A stretch of 64,000 nucleotides of DNA from Beroe forskalii (taxonomy: Eukaryota; Ctenophora; Nuda; Beroida; Beroidae), in assembly GCA_011033025.1 (NCBI GenBank), contig WFMF01000009.1, positions 1,302,001 through 1,366,000 on the forward strand, written 5' to 3'. The position numbers were made by a program, and so were the translations under genes. A model generated the notes under the pieces. It saw only the letters and a program-made list of their open reading frames with translations, made no database searches and was not told the DNA's origin. Of the stretch, positions 44,670-58,046 are shown in pieces (position 1 is the first letter of the stretch; each line of letters opens with the position of its first letter).

Positions 44670-47600
44670 AAGCTTTCGTGGTTCTACCAAGGAACCAGGA
44701 ATGTAAATTTCCACGGAGTAACCTTAACCGGGAAGACTGCGAACTGGCAGCTGCCGAAAAGGACTTCACTTTTGTGGAGGAGTCCCCCGCTGGAAATTTA
44801 CGGCTGCCACATTGTTTCGTCAGCATGGATGATGACAGTGTGAGATACAACAGTGATGCTGATAAGGAATACAATTCGAATAATGTGCTCGAGTTACGGC
44901 AAATCTGCAAATCAGGTGAATGGTTAAATCGGAATTTGAAATTAAATCAAATAGTAGGGCATACCAGTACTCACTACTCAGTAGGTCATACCAGTATGTA
45001 CTCAGTAGAATATACCATTATTCGGTAATCGGTAGCTAGGGTATACCAGTAGGGTATACCAGTACTCAGTAGGATATACCAGTACTCAGTAGGGTATACC
45101 AGTAGTCAGTAGAGCATACCAGTACTCAGTTGGGCATACCAGTACTCAGTTGGGTATACCAGTGATCAGTAGGGTATATCAGTATTCAGTAGGGTATACC
45201 AGTACTCAGTAGGGTATACCAGTACTCAGTAGAGCATACCAGTACTCAGTAGGGCATACCAGTACTCAGTAGGGCATACCAGTACTCAGTTGGGCATACC
45301 AGTAATCAGTAGAGCATACCAGTACTCAGTTGGGCATACCAGTACTCAGTAGGGCATACCAGTACTCAGTAGGGTATACCAGTACTCAATAGGGTATACC
45401 AGTGATCAGTAGGGTATACCAGTACTCAGTTGGGTATACCAGTGATCAGTAGGGTATACCAGTATTCAGTAGGGTATACCAGTACTCAGTTAGGCATTAT
45501 ACCAGTAATCAGTAGGGTATACCAGTACTCATTTGGGCATACCAGTAATCAGTAGGGTATTCCAGTACTCAGTTGGGCATACCAGTATTCAGTAGGGTAT
45601 ACCAGTACTCAGTTGGGCATACCAGTAATCAGTAGGATATACCAGTATTCAGTAGGGTATACCAGTAATCAGTAGGGTATACCAGTAGTCAGTAGGGCAT
45701 ACCAGTACTCAGTAGGGCATACCAGTACTCAGATGGGCATACCAGTGCTCGGTGGGGCCTACCGGTACAAGTAAGGAGCTTGATCTTACCTTTTTTTCAT
45801 TCGTCCTTCTGCTTTCTCGGATTTAAAAAAAATATCTTTAGATCGACGACAAATATCGTTTCAGATTTACTGGTTAGAAAATCAGGAGTGTATTCTTGTC
45901 CCGGTGGGGCAACCTCTCTGTACGGTCAACAGTGCTCAACCTTCGCTACAAGGATAGGCATGACATATGATAATCAAGGTTGTCAAATACGTATTTGAAA
46001 AAATACGATACACAATGTTGGCAGAAACTGCCGTATTTTTCCCTCTCAAACTTTAAAATAAGTTTGCAATTGCATAAATTTCAAATCAGCCGTACATTTT
46101 CACGTATTTTTCACGTATTTAATTTTAACAACCTCTATCGAAATTTTTCGTTTCCATTCTCATACATAGTAAGTCACGTATTTTGCAGAAAATTCCGCGC
46201 ATTTGTCTTCAATTTTCAAAGGCAAATTGAATTTGAAATAGGGGGGGGGGGCTGAAATATGTCATATTTTTCGATGATTTTATCACATTGACATATCTAT
46301 TTTTTACTACTGCACGTCATCACCTGCAGGGGGAGGTATGGATGGCCATGGTTGTAATTGTAACATGGTCGATGGTGTCTGCATACATAACAACGATATC
46401 GATTCCAGACTTACATCCGCCTACTTCACTCTTTGCTTGAACGGTAATTTTCTGAAGTAACTTAAACTATAAATTGGTTGTTGTTGATGTAGGCTATATA
46501 AAATTAAAATGTTCGGGCTGTGCTTATACTTAAAGTGAAGACGTCCACGACATTTGACTCCAGGAGCTTTATCCCTTAATAATAATATAGCACAACCCTC
46601 AAACCATTCAGCGTGGTTATAAGGGCCATCCAGCAATGAACTCAACACTTGGGTATGTATGTTTTGGAAATGATGAGGAAGTGATGCGGTAGTATGTATA
46701 TTGTATATAGGTTTGCAACATGATGAGCTTATCACTTAGAGACATCAACCACTCGTTGTAAAATTGAACCATACCGGTAAAACCACACGGAATCAAAATT
46801 AATAGCATCTAAGTTAGATGATTTAATTCAAAATTTTGGAAACAAGAATTTGAGATATGAGTTAACCAAAGGGCCAGGGCGTACCAACATTTTGACAGTG
46901 GTCTTTAAATAGATCCAATTTGAGATATGGAGTTGGCCCAAAATCGAAATGAAATTTTATCAGAAAGAGATAGATCTTAGCTTTTTAGTGTATTTGTTTG
47001 TCAAAATTGGATGAAAAATGACGAAGTTATAGCCATGCGAAGCGCGTGTGCTAAAGTGGCAGCTGGCCTATTGAGTAATATCTGGCCTAGTAATATCTCC
47101 AAAAATGTGGCTATAAATATAATGCCCTTCTTTAGGCCCAAAAATAGTATTTTGGGCCTAAAGATGGGCATTATATTTATAAATATTACTCAAAATATCT
47201 CAAATTCGTGTTTTCCAAAATATGAGGAGTGACCCCCCCCCCCTTAAAATTAAATTGCAGTAGTGATGTCGCTTCAGCCTTTCATATGGACATAAAATAA
47301 ATCTTGAAATGATGAGATGAGGCTGGGGTATGTATATTAGGGAGCGTCAGATTTGGGTGATTTTCAAAATACCTGGTGGCGGAACGTTTACTGCCTCATC
47401 TGGTCGTAATTTAAGTGCAGACTCAGACTGTGGTATGAATTTTTGAGGATGAATTTGAAATTCCACGGTCGCACCTGCCATAGGACGGTTTAACACATGA
47501 TTTTGCCAAAAAAATTTTCCTTGGGGGTGCCAATGCTATATCGTCACAATTTCTCATAGTAGCAATTTTCCGTTAAACCAGCGAATTCTACGGCCTGAAA

Positions 47601-50600
47601 AACCCTTTTGGTGATCAAAAAATCTCGCTTAGACTCAGAATATAATTGATTTATGTGATTTTGGGTAATTTATAGCAAAAGTCAGGTGACCATCTGCATT
47701 TTGGTCCCCTGAGGCAAATCATACGTCTTTTCACGTCAGAGGTACATCCAATGACATATTCTTAGTCCTTGGACCAGATATTAGGCTAATAGTGGTCTGA
47801 TCATGGTCTTAAAGGCTAATTTCTAAACTTTTCATGATCACGTGACAGGTCACGTGATCAAACTCAGAAAAATGGAATTTCGCCTCTGATTTGAGTCCGA
47901 GCAAAAATTTTTCATCTTCATTAGGGTTTTCTGTTACTCGAAATATTGTGACGATATAGCATCACCTTGTATATAACAGGCGAAATCACGTGTTAAACTG
48001 CCAGCGTGCGACCGTGAAATTTCAGTTTTATTCCCAAAAATTTATATCAGTCTTTTTTAGGATAAAATGAGGCACAAACATACCGCCATCATGTTTATCT
48101 CGAAAAACCTCAAATCGCCCAAATCTGATGCACTTAAATGATGAGGTGATGATGAGGCGAAGGGGTCAGACAACGTCTGACAAGGTAGTATGTATGTATC
48201 TATGTATGTTCAAAAAGGCCGATTTTTGATGAGCCCATTTATGGATGGCCCCTAAGGTGAAAATTTCGTTCCCCTTTTTATAGTATCACTTTCAACGTTT
48301 AACATTAACATCATATGATGACAATCATGGTTCATTCACTTTCAGGGTTTAAGCAAATTGCTTATGACGATTTTAGAAAATCAGAGGCAGTGAATTCGCG
48401 GACCAAGATAGTAATCTGGATTGGAGGTGACGAGGAGGCCATCTCTCGAGTAACAAATGTCGCGGAACTGTTGTACATATCTGTGACATACTTCACCGAA
48501 CATTCTACCTACAAGATAGAAGTTTTGGTGACAATATACCTGCACCCTACCAGGATGGGGAAAGTAACATCGTATTGAAGGTGACGGGAGCTTCAGGTAC
48601 CCTCAACACGTGCACAGAAACTGGGCTGTTTACCAAGGACTCAGAGAGTGATCGACTCATCCTGGGGCTGCTGACCATTGCCCTCCGTTCGGACCATGTC
48701 ATCGAATTCCACCGAGAGGGCGAGGACGACGCCAGACTTGCAACGTGGAATTGCGATGTTAAGAATACAATCGAATCTTTGAGTATGGAAATATTAGAGG
48801 CAAACATAGAATATAGCTTTTCTGAGGACGACATGGAGACTGTTCCTTTGAGTGGGGAAGAGCTTGCTCTAACCTACCTTCCAGTGTTCTACGGATTACG
48901 AGGTATGTTACTTTAATACGTTTCATATTTTAAATCATGTCTTTGTGTCTTTTTGGTAGCATGTAGGATTTACGGTCAGGGTTCCTCCATAACCATTCTA
49001 ATCAATTAAGGAAAAATGAAATCATTATAAACATAAGTGAGCGTTGGAAAGCACAATCTTTAATTTTAAGAGTCCAGGGAAACATTCATATTTTCAAACG
49101 CTATTCTCCCCTGCTTTTTCGTGCGTTGCATAACAGGTCTGACTTCTGAGGTCCCATGAAATGAGAAATAGTATTAGTTCTTCCACAACTTTCAGAACAC
49201 CGAGCTAGCGGTACCGGGTACCGGGTACAGGCAACTGGTCAGCTGTCCCATGGTACTGCTGGCCAGTAGCCAGTATCCCCAGTTGAAGTGCCAGCACCCA
49301 GCCCTTGGGGCTGCGCCGCTGGGACTTCAAAAAGTAGGAGCATCATAGGCCATGGCACAACTTTGATTGTTGCATCAGTGCTGAACAATAGATTTGGGTT
49401 TCAAATTGCCTTTTCCCCATTGTACATTAAGTTCTCAATCTTATGGATTGAGCAAAAAAATCTGTATCGGACTCAAACTTTAAATTGAAATTTTCACCTT
49501 GAATTTAAAGAAATTAACGTGTACTTTTCTGATCTCCTGTTTCAATTTTCATGCTGATACCTAACACTTTACAGGAAGCTGTGACGATGGATTGGTTACT
49601 GACGTGACGGATGGGTATAATGCTGCTTGTCAGGCGTGCCCAGCTGGAGAGGAGCCAGGAATCGATCAGATTAATTGCGGTGAGTGAGCAAATTGGTAAT
49701 TTGAAATTGAATGGAACATAATTGTTTTCTGTTCATACTAGAATATCATGTGTATGTAGTTTTTGGTATGTACTGTGCGCAACTTGATTTTCAAAATCCC
49801 ATATCTCAGGCTTTAGGAACGATTTTTTCATTTAAGTATTCCTGGCTCGCAGCATGGAGGCTCTATCATTTCATTTTCAAGCCAAAAACTCGTTTTTAGC
49901 CATCTACATTCTACACCGACACGTACAGTTCCCCCGAAGATATGCCTGTCCTCTAAAAAATGCTCAATATTTGATATTGTATGTAAAAATTTTGTTTTTA
50001 AGAAGATTAAAAGTACATGCTCATTTCAGAGAGTTGTCGGGGCGGGTATTACAGGCCCTCCAACATGCAGCCACTTACATGTCAGAAGTGTTCTGCAGGC
50101 ACTTACTCTGGCCCTGGGGCCACTGAATGCCTGACCTGTACAGCACCTGGAGTACCCAACGTGGAACAGTCGAATTGTGGTGCGTTAAAGTGTTCGTTTG
50201 CCGGGCGTCGCCTGACCCCCTAAAATAATGGGTCTGACGACGTCAGACTAGCGTTCGTTACAATTTTCATGCTAGTGATCTCTTATAAATTGCTAATTTA
50301 TTATGATAAAGATGCCCCTGATGATGGCTCCCTACAAAATCCAGATATCAAGAAAACTGGTGAAAACTGTTTCAATCTCATTAATATAAAAACTCAACAT
50401 GATAATATGATAATATGTCATATCATGGCGCGTATCTTCCTGTGTACTACTGCTCTTAATTGAAATTCGTTTAATCCAAATCAAAAAAGGGTGGCAAAAA
50501 GTTATTAAATTGTAAATAATTGTTACTTGATTAACTATAATTGATTTCTAATAATTAATTGATTATGATTAATTGATTGATTATAATAAATCAATTATAA

Positions 50601-53600
50601 CTAATTATGATTAATTAAATATAATTAATTATGCTTAATCATTATGCTTAATGATTAACTAATCAAATATAATCAATTATAATAATTAACTTATAATTAA
50701 TCAATTTAGTACGTACAATTAATTAATTGTAATTAATTATAATTAATTGATTTAGTATTAATGTTTGATTATAGTTAATTATTTTATTATTTTCAGATTC
50801 GTGCAGCTCCATCCCCGACACGTATAGCAGGTCATTTGATTTCAAGACACCGGTAACGTTCCCGGTTCCTGGGGGCAGCATCCTGGAGGTCACCTGTAAA
50901 CCGGGACACTACATGTACGAAGATTCCCTTCACTTCATCTGCAACAAGGATCCTACAGACGGTTACTCGGACCAGTGGATTTACAATGATTATTTAACTA
51001 TCTCACCCGATTGTTACAAACGTAATTACGAATGAGATTCCCTGATATTTTTTCCGTCGTGATGGTTTAGGTTACGGGGATTTCGTGCAATAGTTCAATA
51101 AATCGGTTGGGAAACTCACCGCGAATTAGATATTACCTTTTCCGCAATATATGCAACACAAATTATGTGAATGTCGATGAAATAATAAAGTTGAATCTAA
51201 CATTCTTTTGAAGCTGAACATATCTCACCGTGGTAACATGTAGTGGAATTATATCAAAAATCTTTTTTACCAAAAAATAATCTCGTCAGACTCGTGCGAC
51301 AGACCTCCCATCACCAACACCTACTTCGATGACTTTGATAGCTGCAGTATGTTTTGTTTCGGTGGCCCCGAGTACGGGGACGTTTTGACCGTGGAATGCA
51401 ATGAAGGCTTCGTGTTGGTAGGAAGTGACAGAATCACGTGTGTTCAAGATGAGGAGTACACATTCAGCGGCAATGATATGCCGACCTGCGAGCAAAGTGA
51501 GTATCAGCTTCAGATACTCCTTATCTCACTTAATTCTTATCTTCTTCATTTTTACCTCTTACAAGAAGGAAAATCCCTTTGGCCTTGGAATTTTGGAAGC
51601 AAATTTAGTATTCCCCACGGTTTCAAGCTCACTCAGGAGCAACACGCCGTGCGAGTGAGTTCAACTTCATGCAATGGGGCTCTGGGGGTGGGTCCCAATA
51701 GAGTTCCGGGGGTTGAGCCCCCAGTGGGGTCCGGGGTGGAGCTCCCAGAGAGTTCCGGGATGGAGCTCCCGGAGGCTCAGAGGGTTCCGGGGGTGAAGCC
51801 CCCATTGCAGTCCGGGGTGGATCCCCCAGTGGGGTCCGGGGGGAGACACCAGTGGGTCCCAATAGAGTTCCGGGGTGGATCCCCAGTGGGGTCCGGGGGT
51901 GGATCCCCCAGAGGGGTCCGGGGGTGGAGACACCAGTGGGTCCGGGGTGGAGCCCCCAGTGGGGTCCGGGGTGGAGCCCCCAGTGGTGTCCGGGGTGGAA
52001 ACAGTTATATCATTTCAGTTGTGTATTGCACCGCCCTACCGGAGGACTACACGGATCTAGAGACCGGAGCCTCGTTTCCGGTGGAAGCAGGTACGGTGAT
52101 AGACGTCCACTGTGACGTCAGTCAGAACATTGAGCTGAGGGGAGACAGCAGCATAACATGCACGGAGGGGACGCAGTTCACTTACGAGGAAAAACCTAAG
52201 TGTAATGCTATAGGTGAGTGTAACGCTATAGGTGGGTGTAACGCTATAGGTGAGTGTGACGCTATAGGTGTAACCCTATAGGTGAGTGTAACGCTATAGG
52301 TGTAACGCTATAGGTGAGTGTAACGCTATAGGTGAGTGGGTAGCCAAGACGAGATCACGATTTATAATTGCATGGAAAAACCAAGTGTATGGCCAAGATA
52401 ACTGTACCTTAGTAACAAGTAAACAATAGTTACCATGACAACTAAGCGAGTAGTTAGCTGGTAGTTGTAGCTATGGTTATAACTATGCAAATATTAGAGT
52501 GGTTACCATGGCAGCAGCTATGCGAATAGTAGTCTGGTAACCACGGCAACTAAGCCAATCTGTAGACTGGTACCCATGGTATAAATGACCCCCACCCTCC
52601 CCTTCTACAGGAACATGCAGTGAGGTGCTACCAGACAGGCACCTTGTCACCACTACCACGTTCCCTGTACTTCGGGACACGGTGGTACCAGTCACCTGTG
52701 AGACGGGATACGAGCTGGTAGCAGGTGACACGGCCATCACCTGTGTCCAGGATGCCGAGTATACGTACGGTACTGCGCCCCAATGCCAAAAGTGTGAGTT
52801 TGTGGTAATTGAAGTGAGAATCAATGGAAATTTGGAGGTGTTTCAGTCGACAAATGCGCATTGTGACGAGTACAATTGCAACAGAAGGTGAATTTGAATT
52901 GAAAATAGAAGAAAAATTAGGCCAAAAACTAACCAAGACCCCCAATAACATGTTTTTACAATTTAAACTGGTCAGTAATCAGCGCATTTCCCACTGCAGA
53001 TTCCTGCTCTCCGACGCCAGACATTCCTCATGCTGCCGAACTAGAGCAAGATGCCCTGTACTACGGTGATGTGGCTGATCTGACATGTGAGGAGGGGTAT
53101 GAGGTCTCGCCAGGTAGGCATGGTTTAGGTTATTACCTAGTAGTCCTTATACCGGCCCTGAATTAACGAGCTCTTTATACGGAAAAATCCATTTTTCAAT
53201 TTTTGTCCAAAGGGCCGGTTAAATAAAGGACAAAGTAATATGTGTAGGTTACCCATATGAACATTCTTAATGAACATTGTTTATCATCAGACTGGAGGAA
53301 TTACTTGAATTTGTAATCTAAATCAACTTCATCATAACGTTGTGAATATATGAAAGCTCTGTCACAAGTTAATCTGACAACACAATTATTTCCCAGGAAC
53401 TGGAGGCGACGTTCAAATAACCTGTGTCAGGGACACGGAGTACCAACGAGATGGAGACTTGGCATGTGTCAGAGGTTATAGAAATAGAATACTTACAGTC
53501 AAAATAAATAATGTAATGTCTATATTATAGATCATTTTAACAGTCAATTTTAAATCTCTATATTACTGTCTTTTAACAGTCAATTTTCACACTAAATGCC

Positions 53601-55562
53601 CTTGGAACCGCCTAAGCCGTAGGGAGGTGCACATTGCACAATCAGCTCCGGAAAGGGGCATATACGCTCATGCTTGTTATTGCTTTCCTCACGAAATAGG
53701 GTTTAGGGGTTCACATGTTGATATATTCGCCAAAATTGATTTGTGAACTGTCCGTCCCTTTGCCTCCTTTCCTGAACCCAGCTACCTAAGGCTAATCTCA
53801 AGTTCTGACTTCTACTCCTTCAGAAACATGCTCGGGTGTCCCTTCCTCCCTGAACTTAATCTCAAGTTCTGACTTTCCTGTCGACGGTGGGAGTGAGATG
53901 TACGTTAGCTGTAGGGAGGGTTACGCGTGGGTAGGTGGTGATGACGTCATTACCTGTGTCAAGGGCGTGACCTACGATTACGACAATCAGCCGGAGTGCG
54001 AGAGAAGTTCGTTTTAAGATTTTATTACTTTTAAGTTAATTGTTAAGTTGCTTGTTAAATTAAAAAGGTCAAGAAAAGTTAAATTAAGTTAAGTTAAGTT
54101 AAGTTAAGTTAAGTTAAGTTAAGTTAAGTTAAGTTAAGTTAAGTTAAGTCAAGTTAAGACTTAAGACAAGCTAAGTTATAAAGTAACATTAAATATCTCT
54201 CAGAGAAGTGCAGGAATCCTCCGGATATTCCTAACATCGAGCTAAACGACCCAAATGCCCTTGATAGGGGTGTTTATTTCGGAGACCGACTCCAAGTGGG
54301 GTGTACCGCTGGTTACACCCTGTCTGGAAGCAGTGAGATAACGTGTCTCAGGAATGCGGAGTACGAGTTTGTACAAGAGCCGGTCTGCCAAGTTGGTATG
54401 TGCATAGAAAAGATAACATTTGACATGATCGCATGATGTCATATTGTTTTGGTTTGAAATTGTTGAAGGATTACGTCCAAATACGACCTATTTGTCAACG
54501 AAAGTTGTTAACAAATTAAAAAAGGCTTGGTTTCAAATAAACACTCCATCACAAAGAATCGCGCTCTTTGCCGAGTATTACAGAAAACTATTTCAGATGA
54601 ATGTGATGGATTACCCGCGGCATTGCCGGTAGAAGCAATCACATCCACTGTGTTCCCCGTGGTTTTAAGTTCAGTGGTGGAGATATCGTGCCAGCCAGGA
54701 TTCACCTTGGTGGGCGGAAACACTGTCACATGCATCAAAGACAGGGACTTCACCATGCCTGCTGGCGCAACGCCAAGATGCGTACAAGGTAGGTGGTATC
54801 ATTTAGTGAGGTGAAGCACCGTGATTTGATACATAGATTAGCAGTAATAATTTACTAATTTTGTAATAATTAAGTAGCGATTAAGTGTAAAAACCCGCCC
54901 AGACACGTGTTCGGGACCCTTCCTAGAAGACAACCTGACATTCGAGGCTTCATTCCCCATCAACTACGGCACTGAAGTCCGTGTTACGTGCGATCCTAAC
55001 TATTCGTTGATAGGCAACTCCGTGGTCACGTGCGAGAAGGATACGACTTACATTTACTCCATCCGACCGATCTGTGAAGACTCAAGTAAGATATGGTATA
55101 AGGGTATCACAGGAGTGGGCTGGGGAGCGAGCCCCTAAAGTTGGGGGAGTTGCCCCTCCCCATCATAGCGCACGTGCTTTGAAATGTAGGTGTCTGAGAG
55201 TGATGCCATACTTTGAAAAAGGCTGTTCATCTGTGGATGATGGCAATACGATACCTATATTTTTCATGCTGGAGGTACTTGATTATTTGGTTGTATCTGG
55301 CTAATTGGGATTTCTGGATGTTTCATCTATTCCAGTGAAATTAATTTTGTTTCATTTCTCCTTGCTTGGTGACCCCTCTGTTACAGTTACCCCACTGATA
55401 ACCCCTTCTCATTACTTTTGTAGATCACCTAGGTGTTCGTCCTTTCTTTAGAGAACTCAAGTGGAGAATTAAGAAAAGACATCAGCGTGAACAGGTTGTA
55501 TTGTGTACTGTTGTGTACAAATTGTACTGTTGTGTACAAATTGTACTGTTGTGTACTGTATA
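44670..55562 (+). CDS. Multi-sushi (CCP) extracellular protein, 17 exons seen, 5' end missing
   Basis: Exons 44670-44915, 45865-45978, 46330-46443, 48346-48902, 49575-49679, 50030-50179, 50797-51021, 51290-51496, 52019-52213, 52611-52793, 53000-53113, 53397-53474, 53824-54006, 54204-54395, 54597-54788, 54903-55085, 55424-55562, all joined in phase 1. Exons 1-4 encode an unrecognised Cys-containing region (CELAAAEKDF...CFVSMDD...ICKS; CNCNMVDGVC). Exons 5-6 are short Cys-rich GCC2/EGF-like modules (CPAGEEPG; CQKCSAGTYSGPGATEC). From 50797 come nine sushi modules, each with four Cys and the YG(D)xLxVxC...G...ITC pattern; one is split between 53000-53113 and 53397-53474. Sushi proteins work in adhesion or complement-like recognition. 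No membrane anchor or signal peptide was found. Exon 48346-48902 has a one-base frame break. Confidence 0.82.
44952..45770. repeat. 20-bp minisatellite (AGTACTCAGTAGGGTATACC), about 41 copies
   Basis: Diverged units with G(T/C)ATACC and AGT(A/G)(C/A/T)TCAGT variants fill most of the intron between the first two exons of the sushi-protein gene. Confidence 0.93.
46820..47248. mobile_element. Decayed relative of the TTAA foldback element
   Basis: The right end reads TTTTCCAAAATATGAGGAGTG then ACCCCCC...CTTAA, and the left end has TTTTGGAAACAAGAATTTGAG, its imperfect complement. The arm sequence TTTTGGAAAACACG and the C-run plus TTAA terminus are shared with the element at 14439-15528. A short central palindrome (CTTTAGGCCCAAAAATAGTATTTTGGGCCTAAAG type) is present. 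It lies in an intron of the sushi-protein gene. Confidence 0.55.
47339..48136. mobile_element. 800-bp foldback element, about 240-bp arms
   Basis: The left arm (GCGTCAGATTTGGGTGATTT ... TGCTATATCGTCACAAT, 47344-47555) is a diverged inverted copy of the right arm (ATTGTGACGATATAGCA ... AAATCGCCCAAATCTGATGC, 47945-48132). The arms differ by small indels. No coding frame. It lies in an intron of the sushi-protein gene. Confidence 0.75.
50490..50795. repeat. AT-rich repeat of TAATTAAT/TTAATTGAT motifs
   Basis: About 300 bp consisting almost only of A and T in short direct and inverted TAATTAATTG-type units, immediately before the acceptor of the exon at 50797. Confidence 0.8.
51665..52000. repeat. 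GC-rich minisatellite, 21-24 bp (GGGGTCCGGGGTGGAGCCCC)
   Basis: About 14 diverged units in the intron after the exon ending at 51496. Its composition contrasts strongly with its AT-rich neighbours. The open frames across it are repeat artefacts. Confidence 0.85.
52200..52340. repeat. Tandem AACGCTATAGGTGAGTGT repeat that copies a splice donor
   Basis: Seven or so units beginning at the exon end at 52213 (AATGCTATAG|GTGAGT). The donor itself is multiplied, so several equivalent 5' splice sites follow one another. Confidence 0.8.
54074..54150. repeat. 5-bp microsatellite (AAGTT)n
   Basis: About 15 near-perfect AAGTT units in an intron of the sushi-protein gene. Confidence 0.95.
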
Positions 55563-55565
55563 ACA
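55495..55565. repeat. TGTACTGTTGTGTACAAAT repeat at the end of the sushi gene
   Basis: Three to four units. The last exon's frame runs through it to TAA at about 55562, so the terminal ~20 residues are repeat-derived, or the true exon ends near 55497. Confidence 0.7.
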
Positions 55566-56154
55566 GGTTGTATAATGTATTATAGTTGTACTGTTCAGAT
55601 ATTCTTTATCTTAACCCAGATATTGATAAGATTCAGAAATAAGGAGCTTGGGGCTGGACACCCGTAAATTATAATCGACTTCCGTTTGAGTCTACGCCAA
55701 GTTTTAGGATGAAGACAAACGACGTGTATACTATCCCTCGATGTCTATTGAGCTAATGGCATCGCTTTTGGAATAAAACGGAGCATTTGAGAAGCTTCAT
55801 TCTTCAATAATATAATTATAAATACTACTTCTTCCTGTGGATCTTCCTTTGAACAAACAGGCACAGTTAAACTGTCATTATACACTGCATCTACTCCTAG
55901 ATATCAGGTATAAAAGCTGAGTAAACTCCTATCCTTCCATGTAGGACGTAGCTGGTTTCTTCAATTCAATAAAGCGGTGAGAAGCCTTTTACACGATTTT
56001 AAGCGAATGATAAAATCCCCTTTTTAAAACGCAAAAGATCCCTCATATATATTTAACAGCCTTCACAAAAATATATGATTATGAACTCAACAGGATCCAC
56101 GCAGCTTGAGCTATCCTCACGGTGCAGTATCATGCAGAGGACGATTTCCAACGG

Positions 56155-56400
56155 CCTTCCATCACAAGTTGGTCTATTTTAGTACAGAGACTAAATCAAC
56201 TCTATCACAAGTTAGTCTATTTTAGTTCATACACTCAACTCTATCACAAGTTAGTCTATTTTAGTTCAGACACTCAACTCTATCACAAGTTAGTCTATTT
56301 TAGTACAGACACTCAACTCCATCATAAGTTTGTCTATTTTAGTACAGACAATCAACTCCATCACAAGTTAGTCTATTTTAAACACTCAACTCTATCACAA
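56155..56400. repeat. 39-bp tandem repeat, about six copies
   Basis: Units ACTCAACTCTATCACAAGTT + AGTCTATTTTAGT(T/A)CAGAC; an isolated part unit recurs near 56510. Confidence 0.9.
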
Positions 56401-57680
56401 TGATCCCCCGCTATTTTATGTAGGAGGCAAGTCTAAAAAGCTTCAAGTAATTTGATCATTTTTCAGATGATTTTAGCCAATCACCTTGAAAGCTATTTTA
56501 GAAGACAATCAACTCCATCACAAGTTAGAATACAGAATCAAATTCAAAGGGTGTTTTTAGATGATACAGTCCAAGATACTGTAGTTCACATGTACATTGT
56601 GCTTGCATAAATAATGAACCTTAAATAATGAATGATGCAACCGATCATTTTTCAGATGTTCAAGACATCATTAAGATCAATTGAAGGGGTGTTTGGGATG
56701 ATACAGTGAAAAGATACTGTAAATGGGGCGTGTTCATTGTGTATCGTATATTGCGAACCTTAAAAGTTAAAACTAACAATGTAGTTGCGTATGTATTAAG
56801 CCATTGCATGGGACATAATACCAACCGATTCTGAGTTCAGACATCATTAAGATCATGTGTGATGTGAATTAGGACTGAAATTATGTGATTTACAAATGAA
56901 TTATGGAAGTTCAGGCCTCAGAGCGGTGAATTTTTTTCGGGATTTCATTACTATAGTTTTAGCTTTTTAGTATGATTTCACTATGCTGCAAACTTAATTC
57001 TGTTGAAAGTTCATTATTGAGTTGATGGACCCTGAAAATTAAATTCTAACTGAGTTTATATCAACAATTTTATCAGATATTTGTATCTGATTATCTGTTT
57101 TTTTAGCTTTCGAAGATTGTCACGCTTAAATGGCTAGAATATTTCCCTCTCTGATATCTATTTGACAATGTCTAAGCGTGTAAGAAATACTTTAATTTAT
57201 TATTATTATTTACAACTTGGAGCAAGAGCCATGGACTACTATCATATCAAAAGCCTTTTAGAGGCAAATAAAATGTAAATATTCCATATTATTGATGATG
57301 GTTAAAATAGTTTAACAATAATTCGTTAATTAAATTTGTCATTCATGTTATACAGATATAGTATTTATGCAATTGTTTATGAAAATGATTGTTTCTGCAA
57401 AAATATGACCGTTCTATCATCATACCATGTCTATATTTTGTCTATCATAGTCACATAAATATTCAAAATTATTATAACAAGCGACAATGTTAAATAATAG
57501 AAACTAGATAATAGTCTTAAATTTAAAAGTCTTTTCGTTTATCACAATTACGATGAACCGAAGCTTGGTTCATTTAATAAAAACGAGGCTCAAAACTCAA
57601 GAAGGTTCATTAAATTACTAAAATGATTGAAGATGGAAATTGTATTCTACTTAAGATCCGGATTTGGGGTGTGACCCATA

Positions 57681-57823
57681 TGTGTGCACATGGACCGATC
57701 GAAGGATCTATCGAAAGAATGCTCCAATTTCTACAAAAAATCCCATGAAAACAAACTACAGCATTGCGCACGCATTGTTAGCGCTTCTTTCGATGGATCT
57801 TTCGATCGATCCATGTGCACACA
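57681..57823. repeat. Inverted repeat, 39-bp arms
   Basis: TGTGTGCACATGGACCGATC... at 57681-57719 pairs with ...GATCGATCCATGTGCACACA at 57785-57823 with about three mismatches, around a 65-base centre. Probably a small foldback element. Confidence 0.75.
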
Positions 57824-58046
57824 AACGCGTAAGTTTTTTCTTCATCAAGTCAATACATTTACAAGGCATAGAAGCAAGGAGCGCGTAATAAACAAATAGG
57901 AAATGGGCAAGTCTTTTAAAGCTCAAGGCCGATCAAACTTTCATTCATTGGGTATTTCACAGCATGTCCTGGTATCAGAATTCAGCTGGGATGTCAGATA
58001 TGGCATGGACAGAAGTTTTAAAAAAGGAAATAGAGTTATCTGATAT

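Noticed and set aside
42361..45770. CRISPR array (regular short repeats)
   Set aside because: Repeats are contiguous without spacers, and the DNA is eukaryotic.
51349..52281. A single 310-codon plus frame spanning two sushi exons
   Set aside because: The middle part is a GC-rich minisatellite in an intron. Donor at 51496 and acceptor at 52018 give a proper sushi-to-sushi joint.
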